Shown here: positions 32,775-44,668 of the stretch, one piece after another
Layout of the letters: each line of letters opens with the position of its first letter
How positions within the stretch are numbered: the stretch's first letter is position 1
NCBI GenBank assembly: GCA_030248195.1
Contig: JASAND010016500.1
Span: 44,843-108,842, forward strand
DNA: 64,000 nt
From: Trissonchulus latispiculum
Lineage: Eukaryota; Nematoda; Enoplea; Enoplida; Ironidae
Direction of reading: 5' to 3'
Made by a program: the position numbers and the translations under genes
The notes under the pieces: model-generated
The model's input: the letters and a program-made list of their open reading frames with translations, nothing else
The model's database searches: none
What the model was told of the DNA's origin: nothing

Positions 32775-34629
32775 AGGCTGGTTCATGCGGAGAACAGACA
32801 AAAACGGAGAAACAGTTCAAAAAAGAGTATCACGTAAGCTGTGAACGGAGCAACGGAGAAACCGTTTCAAATGTTTTATTGGCGATACCAAGAGTACATA
32901 ATTATAAGAGTATGCCACTAGGCAAGCTCTATGTTATCAGGACAAAAACTATGCACTGCACGCTAACGGCCCACCCCCCCCTCGCAAATCAGACCCTAGT
33001 GACCCCCCACAAATCAGTAACTAGTCGAAACGGGGGTACGCTCACTAGCTCTATGATTATGTGCTTAAGGGGGGGGGTCACTTTTTTGCCAGTTTTTCGA
33101 CCATCTCCGATTTTGCTCATTTTCACATATTTTGTAGTCCCCATGGGTCCGTGAAACAAGACAAGAGCGTTTTGCGAAATATTGCTTCTATCGTTCTGTA
33201 TAGGCAGCAAAGGTGACCTCGACATGTGTTGAACATAGGAAAATGAAAAAGTTAGGTTAAAAAGTTTGTGGCAGAAACTTTTTTCGCTGTATAAGAGTCA
33301 GAACTCTGAAACCTTTTCAGAACCATTAAGGACATATTGTAGAGTGCAGCTATCTCCTCTGAAGCGATTCTGTTCAGTATTGGATTTTTGGCGAATTTTT
33401 AAAGTCAGAATTTTGGAAAATCGGCCATTTTTGATCCAAGAAAAACAGGATCTACGGTACTCTTTTGCTTGTTCTGAACGATTGGCAAAACCTACAGAAA
33501 CGACCAATAGGTAGCTGCACTCTACGCATAAAACCACGTCTTATGAAAGTACTCGCATGTTTCTATCATCTACAGTAAGCTCAAAAACCTTGCCACAAAA
33601 ACAGCAAATTTTGCTAAAAATGGCCATTTTTCATAATTTTCACATTCTTTTGATAATTTCTCACTCATTATGTGGTAAAAAATTACCAAACTTGGCAGAT
33701 TAATTAATATATCTATGTCTGTCACATAATGTGGCCAAAACAAATGCGTCAATATTGAACATGTTACTGTGGCGGCACCTTTGATCTTTATAGGTGAAAA
33801 ATGTCAATTTAAAAATGTTTCCAACTATAAACAAAATGGGTATCAATCGATAGCTAATGGAACGAGGAGCAACTTTTCTCATACAACCATGGGTCTAAAA
33901 TGTTGTCTGTGCAAGATAAAACGAGTTAAAGTTACACTGGGCAGTCCTGCAAGGTTAGGTCAGTGCAGCACTCAAGCATGCTTTATGAACGCCTGAATAG
34001 CTGGCCTTGAGTCGCGTCTGCACTTAAATATTACCTTAGTAATGGCTTTAATTTGGTGTATCGGTTAACCCTGTTTTCGGTCGCGTTTGGTCTCCACCTG
34101 ACCTTGCAGGGCTCATCACCGGAATTTTCAAGTTTTCCGGCTTTGAACCTGAATAATTCTGTCACAATTCTGTTTGATTTCGAACGCTAACATTCTAAGT
34201 TAGTTTTGAGAACATATGGGGGCATATTATGTGTGAAAATGAGCGAAATCCGTGACTATCGATTTTTGACCAAAGTGCCCCCCCCCTTAAGCTCGAAAAC
34301 ACAAGCAGTGCGTGCGCAAATTTTGTGCCTGCTTCGAGCTTTAGAACACAAATATAGCGTTCAAAATTCTTTGAAGTGTTATTTTGAAATCTATTTTAAA
34401 ATAATTATAACAGCATTTTCATCCATTTGTCCGCATCTCACATGCTCTATTTCTCCGTTTCTTTGTCGTTTACCGTAGCACTCAGCCAATCAGAAACGCG
34501 GATTTGTACACAACAGAAAGTTGAATCTCCGTTTCTCTGTTCTCCACTTGCCCGCTGCTCCGTTTTAGCATGAACCGCGAAAACGGAGAACTTGCCTATT
34601 TCTTTGTTCCTCCGTCTGAGCACGAACCT
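32775..34629. mobile_element. PIF/Harbinger-like MITE (TSD TAA) with ACGGAGAA motifs, host to two nested insertions
   Basis: TAA occurs at both flanks (32772-32774 and 34630-34632). The inverted ends are AGGCTGGTTCATGCGGAG and AGGTTCGTGCTCAGACGGAG. The motif acggagaa recurs near both ends (32813-32865; 34440-34620). Its interior contains the ccaagagtacat repeat from about 32867, which in turn holds the TTAA-flanked element 33069-34286. This gives a three-level nest inside the kinase intron between the zipper exon and exon 4. Confidence 0.75.
33069..34286. mobile_element. TTAA-flanked element with G9 ends, empty site preserved at 19488
   Basis: TTAA at 33065-33068 and 34287-34290 flanks the inverted ends GGGGGGGGGTCACTTTTTTG and GGGGGGGGGCACTTTGGTCA (ends about 60 bp long, diverged). 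The host sequence on both sides (ctctatgattatgtgc and gctcgaaaacacaagcagtg) is continuous at 19470-19515, where one TTAA is present. The target and its 4-bp duplication are therefore shown directly. The interior (1.1 kb) is AT-rich without a transposase ORF. Confidence 0.93.
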
Positions 34630-35175
34630 TAACACGACTTAACAAGAGACTGTGTAATTATAATCTTCCTCGAGGAGCCATTCCACCAAGGTTGCAGTCA
34701 CCATTGGAACGTGATATCTGTACCGGCTCTACAGCTGTCAGATTGGGGCATCGAAAAATTTCTACCAAAAAGTTCGAAACATTTAGTCATCCTAGGAAGT
34801 CTTAGACGTGTTCAAAATTAAAATTTTGACGAATTTTCGTAAGTTTTGTTCAGTTTTCCAAATTTATTTCTCTTATCTAAAGCACGAATTAAATCGACAT
34901 TTTCTGTATTTTTTGCAAAAACTGTTCAACTTCATAAAGAATTATCGCAAATGCTGTCCATAATAAACCGAATACGTATTTTGCTGTGCTTGGTTCATCA
35001 AGAAGTTCAATGAGTAGCACTCTACTGCGTCGGCTCCGAACTACGTATGCTCTGAATTAGTTATAATTGATCATTGCTCTACTGCTTCAGCATTGAATAG
35101 GTACATGTAGCTGGCAAATTCCCTCGGCAGTCTGTTGAAAAGTAGTTCGGGTAAACATATTCACAATATATAACT

Positions 35176-35876
35176 CAAAGTTGGCTCCGGGTCCAAAATT
35201 TTAGATCCGGCCCGGACCCGGACCCGTTAGGCCGGACCCGGATCCGGGTACCCGGTCTAAACAAGGACCAGTTTGCATTTCAAACCTTCACTGCATTCTT
35301 AAATTTCACTGCAACTTTACTACTGTAATAGTGTGAATAAAACCTGTGATAAGCTTTAGGTAAATTTATTTTACGCTTGACGACAATTTTTATATGATTT
35401 GAATGTTAGGGATCTAATTTGAATATTGGTGGCAGTTTTTTGCCACGAGTCCAGAAAGAGGGTGAGTGGCTGTCCTTCATAGAAGTTACGATTGCTCTAG
35501 AGGAAAGAAGGTGAACGAATGTTTGGTGGCTCGTATTTGAAAACAATGTCCTTGAGCTTAATTGAGATTATTTACTAGATACTTTAGCGTGCACTGCAAA
35601 ATTATATACTAAGTTATTAATTCGAGTTATCATACTACTTCCAATTCTACATACATATTTTGTTTCTAGCATAGCAGAGCAACAGAGATTAGAAAGACCC
35701 CAGCTACTAAACATTGTATCTCAATGCCTAACACGTGGTTCTACCAACCTTTTAGTAGAAAAAACAAATTAGAACGTTTTAACATCCCTAAATGTACCAA
35801 AATCCAGGTTTCTTCAGTACTTTGGACCTGGACCCGGATTCGGACCCGCGGGTACCCGGACCCGGCGCCAACTCTG
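35176..35876. mobile_element. hAT-like MITE with GGACCCG arrays, 8-bp TSD ATATAAYT
   Basis: Flanks ATATAACT (35168-35175) and ATATAATT (35877-35884) agree at 7 of 8 bases. The ends are CAAAGTTGGCTCCGGGTCC and, inverted, CAGAGTTGGCGCCGGGTCC. Arrays of ggacccg/cccgga occupy 35213-35255 and 35820-35865. It lies in a kinase intron. Confidence 0.87.
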
Positions 35877-36069
35877 ATATAATTTAAGTTGTTTACGTGG
35901 AAAACTTAATTTAAGCGTTTGAATGCAGAAATATTTGTTAACAGATATCATAGAAACATACAAATTTAGAGAGCACTTGAATTGCGCAGCGGAAAAATCC
36001 GGAAAAAACGAAAAAGTACTCTCTTCAGCTCGACTTTCCGAAAAAAACCAATCCTAACAGCTGTCGTGT

Positions 36070-36148
36070 ATCCGGGAGATGGGTAGTACCGGCATCCCAT
36101 ACCTTGCAACGGATTGGGAAACTTTACCTTCACCTTTACCTTTAGATG
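36070..36148 (+). repeat. Short interspersed repeat, copy 2 (SINE-like, ACCTTT tail)
   Basis: This is the partner of 16455-16547: it shares ccgggagatgg, ccggcatcccata and the ttcacctttacctttag tail. Confidence 0.45.
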
Positions 36149-36331
36149 GAACCAAATTAAAACTACTTAGGATTATGGTGGTAGCTGCTGTCGTCACTTT
36201 CAAAACTCGAACTTGGTGCGAGGGCTGTATTGTCGTATCGATCAAGTTACAAAGTTAAAAGAGCACAAACGAAACTCAATCATAATATTAGCATAACATG
36301 TAAGTTGTTAAAATCGTTAAGCTGTTCAATT

Positions 36332-36705
36332 CACTGGCGGATCCAGGATTTGGTGAAGGGGGTGGCGGTAAAATTGTTTGCTCCGGTTGGGCGAGCCTCC
36401 CAGAAGTTGCAGAAGTTTTGTTATTGCAATAAGATCGGTCTTCGGAACTTTCTTTTATTTTGAAGAACGGAGAAAAATCTTTAAAATATAAATGTACTAC
36501 ACGTTTTTAGGCAAAAATCGTAAAAAAATCCGACGCATTTCAAGCATTTCCTCTATAAGTGCAATAAATAAAAAGTGCAAAATTTGCGCCGAGGGCGCGA
36601 AATCGTTTGATTTTTGACCCTTCTTATTTTTCTCCTTAATTTTGCTACCTTCAAATCGCGACGGAGGAGGTGGTTACCCCCCGCCTCCCCCTAGATCCGC
36701 CCCTG
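36332..36705. mobile_element. hAT-like MITE, ends CASKGGCGGATCYAGG, 8-bp TSD GTTCAATT
   Basis: The exact TSD GTTCAATT (36324-36331 and 36706-36713) flanks the ends CACTGGCGGATCCAGG and, inverted, CAGGGGCGGATCTAGG. The element is 374 bp, with a G-run beside each end. Related one-sided ends occur at 51357-51375 (ctggatccgccactg) and, in a gcggcgccagg variant, at 46510 and 54624-54972. Confidence 0.94.
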
Positions 36706-37132
36706 GTTCAATTATATATATTATATTTCAACTCAACTACCAATTTAAGCCAGCCAATTTTTTTATTTGCTCTTTCAATCCTACGCTTGTAAGGACTATG
36801 GGCCTGATATTATCAATGTAGAATCACATGCTATAAGTCACTAACACAGGTTCATATTTCTATTGTTAACACGTGAAAGAAACCAGGGTTTCGACGTTGA
36901 TAACATTGGCCGTTGGTTTACAGTAAAGTTATTCCTAACAACATTTGAAGCAATCATAAGACAAAATACTAACTGTAACTATAGAAAGGATTGAGGAAAG
37001 TTGAAAAATAAAACTCAGGTGACGTTGTGTGCCAAACTACCAGCAAAAATGTTTGTAGGAACGTTTGCGCAATAAAGCCACAAAAACAAGAAAACAATTA
37101 CTCCAAAAGTAATACGGATCCTAGCTAGTCAC

Positions 37133-37305
37133 CTTTTCTTGTAGTTTCATTTGATTTAAAAGGTTCTGTATTTCTTGCTTCCACTTTTCCTGCATAGTAT
37201 GAAAGTCCTGATCATCCTGGAGCCAGGCTGCTTCTCTGATCTCCTCCAACTCTGTTAGCAATTGCAGGAAGGTGGGTCTGTCATGAGGATTGTGCTGCCA
37301 GCAGT
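37133..37305 (-). CDS. slpr: Mixed-lineage kinase, exon 4 (end of kinase domain, start of zipper)
   Basis: The acceptor gattattgcag ends at 37306; the donor is GAAAAG|gtgact (37133/37132). It is 173 nt, completing G|AC = Asp. It encodes DCWQHNPHDRPTFLQLLTEL, kinase subdomain XI with the invariant Arg, then LEEIREAAWLQDDQDFHTMQ and the first zipper heptads (EIQNLLNQMKLQEK). The acceptor lies only about 35 nt from a 1.47-kb palindrome (37341-38810), so this intron's branch site must lie in that short gap or within the palindrome. Confidence 0.95.
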
Positions 37306-37340
37306 CTGCAATAATCAAAAGTCAATTCCTGCTGAAGTAA

Positions 37341-38810
37341 GTATATATGTCACGTACTATCAGCCTAATCGTTCAGGCTGCCTGGTTGTACGTACAAACA
37401 GCCTTAAAACAGATTGTACGTACAACCAAAACTGTCACAGCAGGAGGTCTTCATCTATTATATACTTAGACGTTACGCATATGACATTTATGCATATGTG
37501 TACGCGCATGTATATGTTGGTACAATGGACTTCAAGTTAATTACCCTTATTGACAGTGAAAATATATATAAATGAGGAATTTTAGGGAGGGGTATAAATC
37601 TCTTAACTACGTGTATAACTACGTACGTACTGCTTTAGCTTATAAACTTGAAATTTAACAATTTTGCTTGAATTGCGGAGAATTAAATGAAAATGAGAAC
37701 TAAAACAGAAAATGCTATTATCCGTATAATTTAAGATCCAGTTTCAGAATCTCCCCAAATTGGATACTGTAAATAACCTTGCATTAAAGTAACCGCATGT
37801 GCACAATAATAGAACAAACAGCAGGAGGAGATATTTCTGAACAGTTTTGAATTAAAAACTAAGCTTTTGAGATTTTCAATTTTTTAAAACTATTGGAAAT
37901 CTTTTGCGTTTGCACGTCGCTAACCATAACTTTTGAGTTTCTTGACTAATAACTTTGAAATCTTGTACGGGTGCTTACTGTAATCTGATGAATTTAACAA
38001 TTTGGTTAAATTTAAAAAATTTAAAAAAAGACTGGTAAACTGCGATTTAACATTCAAAATGAAGAATTAGCTCGTTCCAACAAAGTTACTTAAAAATACG
38101 TTTTTAATTTGAACCAAAAAACTGGAAAATTGTTTAATTTTACATTGAGGATTAGAATACCCGAAGTAACTTCCATCCCATTGGTTCAAATTAAAAACGT
38201 ATTTTTAAGTAACTTTGTTGGATCGAGCTAATTCTTCATTTTGACTGTTAAATCGCAATTTAGTAGGCTTTTTTAAATTTTTTACATTTAACCAAATTGT
38301 TAAATTTTTGAATTCATCAGATTACAGTAAGCACCCGTACAAGATTTTAACTGTATTATTGTACACATGCAAGGTTATTTACAGTATCCAATTTGGGGAG
38401 ATTCTGAAACTGGATCTTAAATTATACGGATAATAGCATTTTCTGTTTTAGTTCTCATTTTCATTTAATTCTCCGCAATTCAAGCAAAATTGTTAAATTT
38501 CAAGTTTATAAGCTAAAGCAGTACGTACGTAGTTATGCACGTAGTTAAGAGATTTATACCCCTCCCTAAAATTCCTCATTTATATATATTTTCACTGTCA
38601 ATAAGGGTAATTAACTTGAAATCCATTGTACCAACATACACATGCGCGTATACATATGCATAAATGTCATATGCGTAACGTCTAAGTATATAATAGATGA
38701 AGACCTCCTGTTGTGACAGTTTTGGTTGTACGTGCAATCTGTTTTAAGGCTGTTTGTACGTACAACCAGGCAGCCTGAACGATTAGGCTGATAGTACGTG
38801 ACATATATAC
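37341..38810. repeat. 1.47-kb long inverted repeat in a kinase intron
   Basis: The left arm 37341-38116 and the right arm 38182-38810 are near-identical reverse complements with a 65-nt centre. The right arm lacks about 150 bp present in the left. The ends are GTATATATGTCACGTACTAT. Flanking TA/TATA makes the TSD ambiguous. It is probably a fold-back DNA element. Confidence 0.9.
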
Positions 38811-39189
38811 ACATGGCAAGAAATGAGCTGCAAACAGCAAAGAAAGGAATCTGAGTCAAAGTGACGACAGAAACTAAACAGAATATTATCTGTTGCAAAT
38901 TCGATTAAGGCCATCCTGTGAAATGAGATCAAAAGTACGCTAGTTGTAACTGTACCAATAGTGCCTATTAGACTAGGTGCATTCATAGCCGCGAACGCAA
39001 AGGGACGCCCGTCGACGCCTCAGATTGTAACATGCCGTTTTAACCGTTTAAAAATAATTGTAGCATAATTCATGCTCACGAACGCATGCAGACGATAACA
39101 TACGCGCGTCGACGCGTGTCTGCTTGCTTTGGAACTACAGTATATATAGCTCAAAACAAAGAAGCAAGCGACATTTTGCTAAAAGTAGG

Positions 39190-39655
39190 GAACTTCGCGA
39201 AAAAGCTAGCTAGCTTATTTGAGGAGGTTTCTCCATATCTACCAAAAAATGGCAAAAAATTTTAAAATCTAATTTGGACTGAAGATTTGGTGCCTTCGCG
39301 AAGTTCGCTAAAGTTTAGCGAAGTACGCATAATTTTGCGAAATTCGCTAAGATTTTAGCGAATTTCGCAAAGATTTTAGCGAAGTATAAAGGAATTTCGC
39401 TAAAATCTTCGCGGACTTCGCATAAAGTTGGCGAACTTCACTAAACTCTACGCGATTTTCGCTAAAATCTTGACGAACTTCGCGAAATTATGCAAACTTC
39501 GCTAAACTTTAGCAAACTTCGCGAAGGCACCAAATCTTGAGTCCAAATTAGATTTTAAATTTTTTTGCCAATTTTTGGTAGATATGGAGAAAACCCCTCA
39601 AATTAGCTAGCTAACGATTTCGCGAAGTTCGCGAACTTTTTCGCGAACTTCTCTA
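39190..39655. repeat. Palindromic block of GAACTTCGCGAA-type motifs
   Basis: The outer 120 bp on each side (for example aagctagctagctta..ggagaaacc) are inverted copies. The centre (39290-39510) is a run of ttcgctaaaatcttcgc variants in both orientations. Confidence 0.8.
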
Positions 39656-39720
39656 ACAAGAACCAAAAATTCTCCTTCGTCGCATGTAGAATACATATGA
39701 GTACTCGCAGGCAGGTTGTA

Positions 39721-40369
39721 CAAACACGGAAACTAGCCTGTAAAATGCATATGAGTGGCGTTGAGGTTGTAAATTAAGGAAAACAAGTTGCAACGGCTTA
39801 ACATATGAGCCTGTCCTACAAAGAGGCTCATATTGGCGTATGTCATAATATAATTTGTCGATATTTGACCTTCATATAAACAGCACGTAAAGCTTTTCAT
39901 TACAAAATTGTCCTTCACACATCTTGTCGCTAAGACATTATACTGTGCATACGCCTTATACGGCATGCCACTCTGCGCTCTGACTCAGAGCCATGTGGGG
40001 AAAGCATTACGTATGTGAGAGTAGTGTGTCATAGTATTCCGAGAATACAGTAGGTGTATTATAGTGCTTCCGCAAATAGTAGGCGCCACGGTGTTTCAGG
40101 AAACATCAGCTTGCATGTACAGTTAAACTTCAGGTGTCGCAGTTCACTTCGTTCTGTCCATTTCTTTCAAGCCACAATGTTAACATGTTATGTCTATTCA
40201 TTCGTTTTTTAATATGATGACCTGATGATCTTTAAGAAGGCTGCACTGTGACGCCAATATGAGCCTCGTTGTAGGACAGGCTCATGTGTTAAGCCGTTGC
40301 AACTTGTTTTCCTTAATTTACAACCTCAATGCCACTCATATGCATTTTACAGGCTAGTTTCCGTGTTTG
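39721..40369. mobile_element. MITE with about 120-bp terminal inverted repeats, TA flanks
   Basis: The ends CAAACACGGAAACTAGCCTG match inverted at the right; homology extends about 120 bp (39721-39840 against 40250-40369). TA on both sides fits a Tc1/mariner-like target duplication, although the GTAC context makes this ambiguous. Confidence 0.78.
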
Positions 40370-40389
40370 TACCACCATATATATTTCCG

Positions 40390-41956
40390 AACACCATGCG
40401 CAAGCAGGTACTATTTTGACCGCTTTTGGAAAATTTCATATTTGACCCAAAACCGCTTACGTCCTCAACACAGCACTCAACAGCCACTTTGAGCAAGCAA
40501 TTCTATGACAAAAGTTGCTCAGCTCACTTAAGGCTTTCACTTGGTACCAAATTTTACCACTTTTGAAAAATTCATTTTTGACCGAAAATCGCCTAAGGAC
40601 CCCACCCCAGCACTCTACAGCCACTTTGAGCATGCAATTCTATGAGAAAAGTTGCTCAGCTCACTTAGGGCTTTCATTTGGTACCAAATCTGGCCACTTT
40701 TGAAAAATTTCATTTTTGAGCGGAAGTCGTAAAGTCCCCACCCCACCCCACCCCACCACAGCACTCTACAGCCACTTTGAGCATGCAATTCTATGACAAA
40801 AGTTGCTCAGCTCACTTAGGGCTTTCATTTGGTACCAAATTTGACCATTTTTTGGCACCACCAGAATTTGAAAAAATTTATTTTGGACCACCTGACCCCT
40901 TACCGACATGACTCCTCAGACGGTCAAGTGGAGCCAGCCCAGCAAAATGGGTGCGTTGTACAGCAAAACGGACAGCGGTAATGAGCTTGGCGCACCAACA
41001 AACATATACAGGCAAAGTTATGAGAGGCCAAGTAGAGCCTAGTATGGGCTTCCAGGTAGCGGTTGCCGACATGACCCTCCAGACGGCAAAGTGGAACCAG
41101 CCCGGCAAGATGGATGAGTCGGACGGCAAAACGGACACCGGGAATGAGCTGGGCGCACCAACAAACCCCTACAGGCAAAGTTATGAGAGGCCAAGTAGAG
41201 CCTAGTATGGGCTTCCAGGTAGCGGTTGCCGACATGACCCTCCAGACGGCAAAGTGGAACCAGCCCCGCAACTTGGCTCAGTCGGGCAGCAAAATTGATA
41301 GCGGGAATCGATTCTCTGTCCGCAAAAACCTTTGTATGCAAGATTTGAGGCTTCCAGGTCGCAAAATAAGCGAAAAACTAAGTTCAAAGTTGGACCAAAA
41401 ATTCACCAACTTTGGCAGGCCAGTACCTAAAAATTACGCTCAGGGCCGGAAAATCATACATATAGCAATTGAACGACCCTGATATATATGTGTCCTATTC
41501 AGCCATATAGGGAGTATTGCCCCATATATAGCCCAGTCTGACTTATTACGGCGCATTTGAAGCATACTTTTTGGCGATTTTAGCGTTTTGGCCGACTTTG
41601 CCCCCCGCCAAAAATTTTTTCCGGCTCTGGAAGGCATAAAAACTAGCCTATCGGCTTATTTTTGTTGCGTACTCCATATGGTTTTCATAGGCAAAAATTT
41701 TTCTATCTGTTGTTATTAAAGCTACAAAACCCCCTTACTAGACGTCAAAGCGGAGAACCGGGAAAAACATCACTCGTAAGCGATTTTTGGCGCAACTTTT
41801 TAACAGAAAGTGGTACGGGGATGAAACTTGGCGAATATACTAAACTCGACACGTACAATTTTTTGCGCACATAATCTGCGCAGGATCTGCGCAGCCTTGT
41901 TTTACACGGTCATTCGACCATCTTCACTCATATTATAGGGGTCGCTACCGCGACCC
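40390..41956. repeat. Composite tandem-repeat element, copy 1
   Basis: It shares an ordered structure with 46930-48718. First come about 140-150-bp units (cactctacagccactttgag..tggtaccaaat; four partial or complete, 40440-40850). Next are 163-bp units (gggaatgagctgggcgcacc..; about 2.3 copies, 40905-41300), then a unique tail with aggatctgcgcag. It ends in the hairpin TAGGGGTCGCTACCGCGACCCCTA (41934-41960). The ORFs here on both strands come from the repeat and are not genes. Confidence 0.8.
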
Positions 41957-42159
41957 CTATGATATTAGCGGAATGTCGCTAGCTTCACGAAGTTCGCGGA
42001 GTTTGCGAACTTCGCAAAAAATTAACTTTGTTTTGAGCTATACTGTATGAATGCACCTTTACACTGGCAACGCTGATGGCGTCCTCAATTTATTATTACT
42101 ACGATATTAATTATAACGACATTGTTCCTAAATGACTCAAAAGCAGTATGCACAAGTAA

Positions 42160-42358
42160 AGACCGGTTTACACCGACGCCTTCAAGCTCAGTTAGATATT
42201 ATGGTTTTTTTAAGGTTTTAAGCGACTGTGTTCACACTGCGTTTTAGATTATAAGTTTTAAGAGCTCCTAAAAATTTACAACTGGACTTGAAGTTAGTTC
42301 GTCTTAAAGCAGTTTTTAAGGATTTTAGTGCAAAAGCTTCGCCAGTGTGAGCCAGGCA
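42160..42358. mobile_element. Short PIF/Harbinger-like MITE (TAA flanks)
   Basis: TAA occurs at 42157-42159 and 42359-42361. The imperfect inverted ends are AGACCGGTTTACACCGACG and TGCCTGGCTCACACTGGCG. It is 199 bp, rich in ttttaag motifs. Confidence 0.6.
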
Positions 42359-43090
42359 TAACTAGCAAAGTACCAACATAGACTACTACATACATACGTT
42401 TAAGAGTCTTCGAGGAATTAATCCTCTCCTCTAATTAATCAATTGATGAGGTATAAGCGTGGCCAGTTTTTGGAATATCGCCATATATTATTTGCTCATT
42501 TTACGAGTTGGCGGGTGTCTGGGGCGCAGCGCCAGTAGAAAATTTAAGAAAATGACGACTGAAACATAATTTTCCCAGCAGCTTTTACGCAATTTCTGCT
42601 AGTTCAAGTTCAAATATATCTGCGTTAGGCTTGCGGCAGAACAATTTCCACTGGTGTCACACGAAAAATTTGCGTCATGACGACCGCCAATAATTTTCTG
42701 GACGCAGTGTTATGTTATTGTCTCTAGTAGTAATATGGGCACAGGATAGTTTTGAAATCTGGATATCAACCCATTTTGTGTTAATGAATATCCAGCTATC
42801 CGGTAATCCTTCTGTTCAAAATTTAAGTCCAAGAAAGAGTCTTGCTTAAAAATAAAAATTTCAATTTTGCCGTGCGCATTGAAGTTCTATCGTTAAGCCA
42901 AAATACGATCCAAATTTCAAAAAATATCTTACAAAGCATTTATGAAATTTGGACTTCTTATTTAATTTTCTATTTTTTATTACCTTGCCTAAAATAAAAC
43001 TCGTATATATCCAATGTTCACATCACATGCCTAGTTTAAATTATTTACGCTAACGACACTACATCAGTTGGTAATAAAAAAGTCGTGCTA

Positions 43091-43381
<291 letters not shown>

Positions 43382-43491
43382 TTAAAACGACTGTCAGCAC
43401 ACTATCGTATCAGCAATTACGTAGGAACATGTAATAATATACCGGCCTGGGTTTTCTTACTGTGTTTGCGTGCGACCACCATAAATGGCTA

Positions 43492-43758
<267 letters not shown>

Positions 43759-43813
43759 TTAAGCGCAACCACCAATAAAACACGAATAAAAGTGAAAATA
43801 GGGAGAGAATTGC

Positions 43814-44138
43814 CTGGGTTTATTTTACTGGGGGGTGCGCCCCCCCCCCCACTCTAGCACCTCCCCCCCACTTTTTTGGCCCCCCCCACTCACCCTAGGG
43901 TACCCAGAAATTGCCAAATTTTTAGGATTTTTGGTCTAAATTTTCAAAATTTTTCCGGCTTCGCCTTCGCTTTTTTGGTGCTAAAACTTGATTTTTGAGC
44001 ACTTTTAAGCATATACTTATAGCAGTGTATGTGGAAAACACGCTATTTATACAGCATTTTTAGTATTTTGGCCCATTTTATCCCTCCCCCCACTTGTGGG
44101 GGGTCCCCCCCACTTATTTTTGCCTAAAATAAACCCAG
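43814..44138. mobile_element. G-run MITE with 5-bp TSD (ATTGC), family CTGGGYTTATTYTAG
   Basis: The ends CTGGGTTTATTTTAC and, inverted, CTGGGTTTATTTTAG are flanked by ATTGC (43809-43813 and 44139-44143). It is exactly 325 bp, the same as 471-795. C-runs (on this strand) lie just inside the ends. Confidence 0.88.
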
Positions 44139-44668
44139 ATTGCTGCCGTTGAATACGTAAATATATATACACAAACAGTGCCTACACATACGTACATATA
44201 TACATAATTACAATCGCAAATCCGCTTAGCAAAAGGATATCGATACGATATATACGTAAACACGCATTTACATATTACGTATAGTATGTACATACGTATG
44301 TAAATTCTAAACTGGGCTTTGTACTGGACCCTCATAAACTACCATCCCCATTCCAAAAATTTGAAAAAACATTGGGTGCTCCTTTTAGTACCAAATTTTG
44401 CTCTGAAAGAATAGCTGAGAACTCCAAATTTTCAAAGACTTCTTAGGGTTTTTACCAAAGGTTTGTTTATATTAACACTAAATCTGCTCATTTTCGCCGA
44501 GTACACATACGTAGCGCAACTTTTAGCACATTATTGAAAAAATTTAAAAATTGTCGCACCTCCAATTACTTGAACTAAGAAAAAACCCTTAGAAAGAAAA
44601 AAGCCTTGCCAAATAATGTCAACTTTACAGTGTAGACCACAATGTATGGAATGGAACATATTGTATAC

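Larger units (their letters stand above)
38975..42053. mobile_element. Outer nested element with AGGTGCATTCATA ends and TTCGCGAA-type arrays
   Basis: AGGTGCATTCATA at the left is matched inverted at the right (ends at 42053), with cagtata..gctcaaaacaaag next inside on both sides. On the left a block of about 145 bp interrupts this. Arrays of gaacttcgc/gcgaagttcgc follow inside both ends, including a palindrome at 39190-39655. The flanks ttagact/ttacact are an imperfect duplication. Nested inside are 39721-40369 and the composite repeat 40390-41956. Confidence 0.5.
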
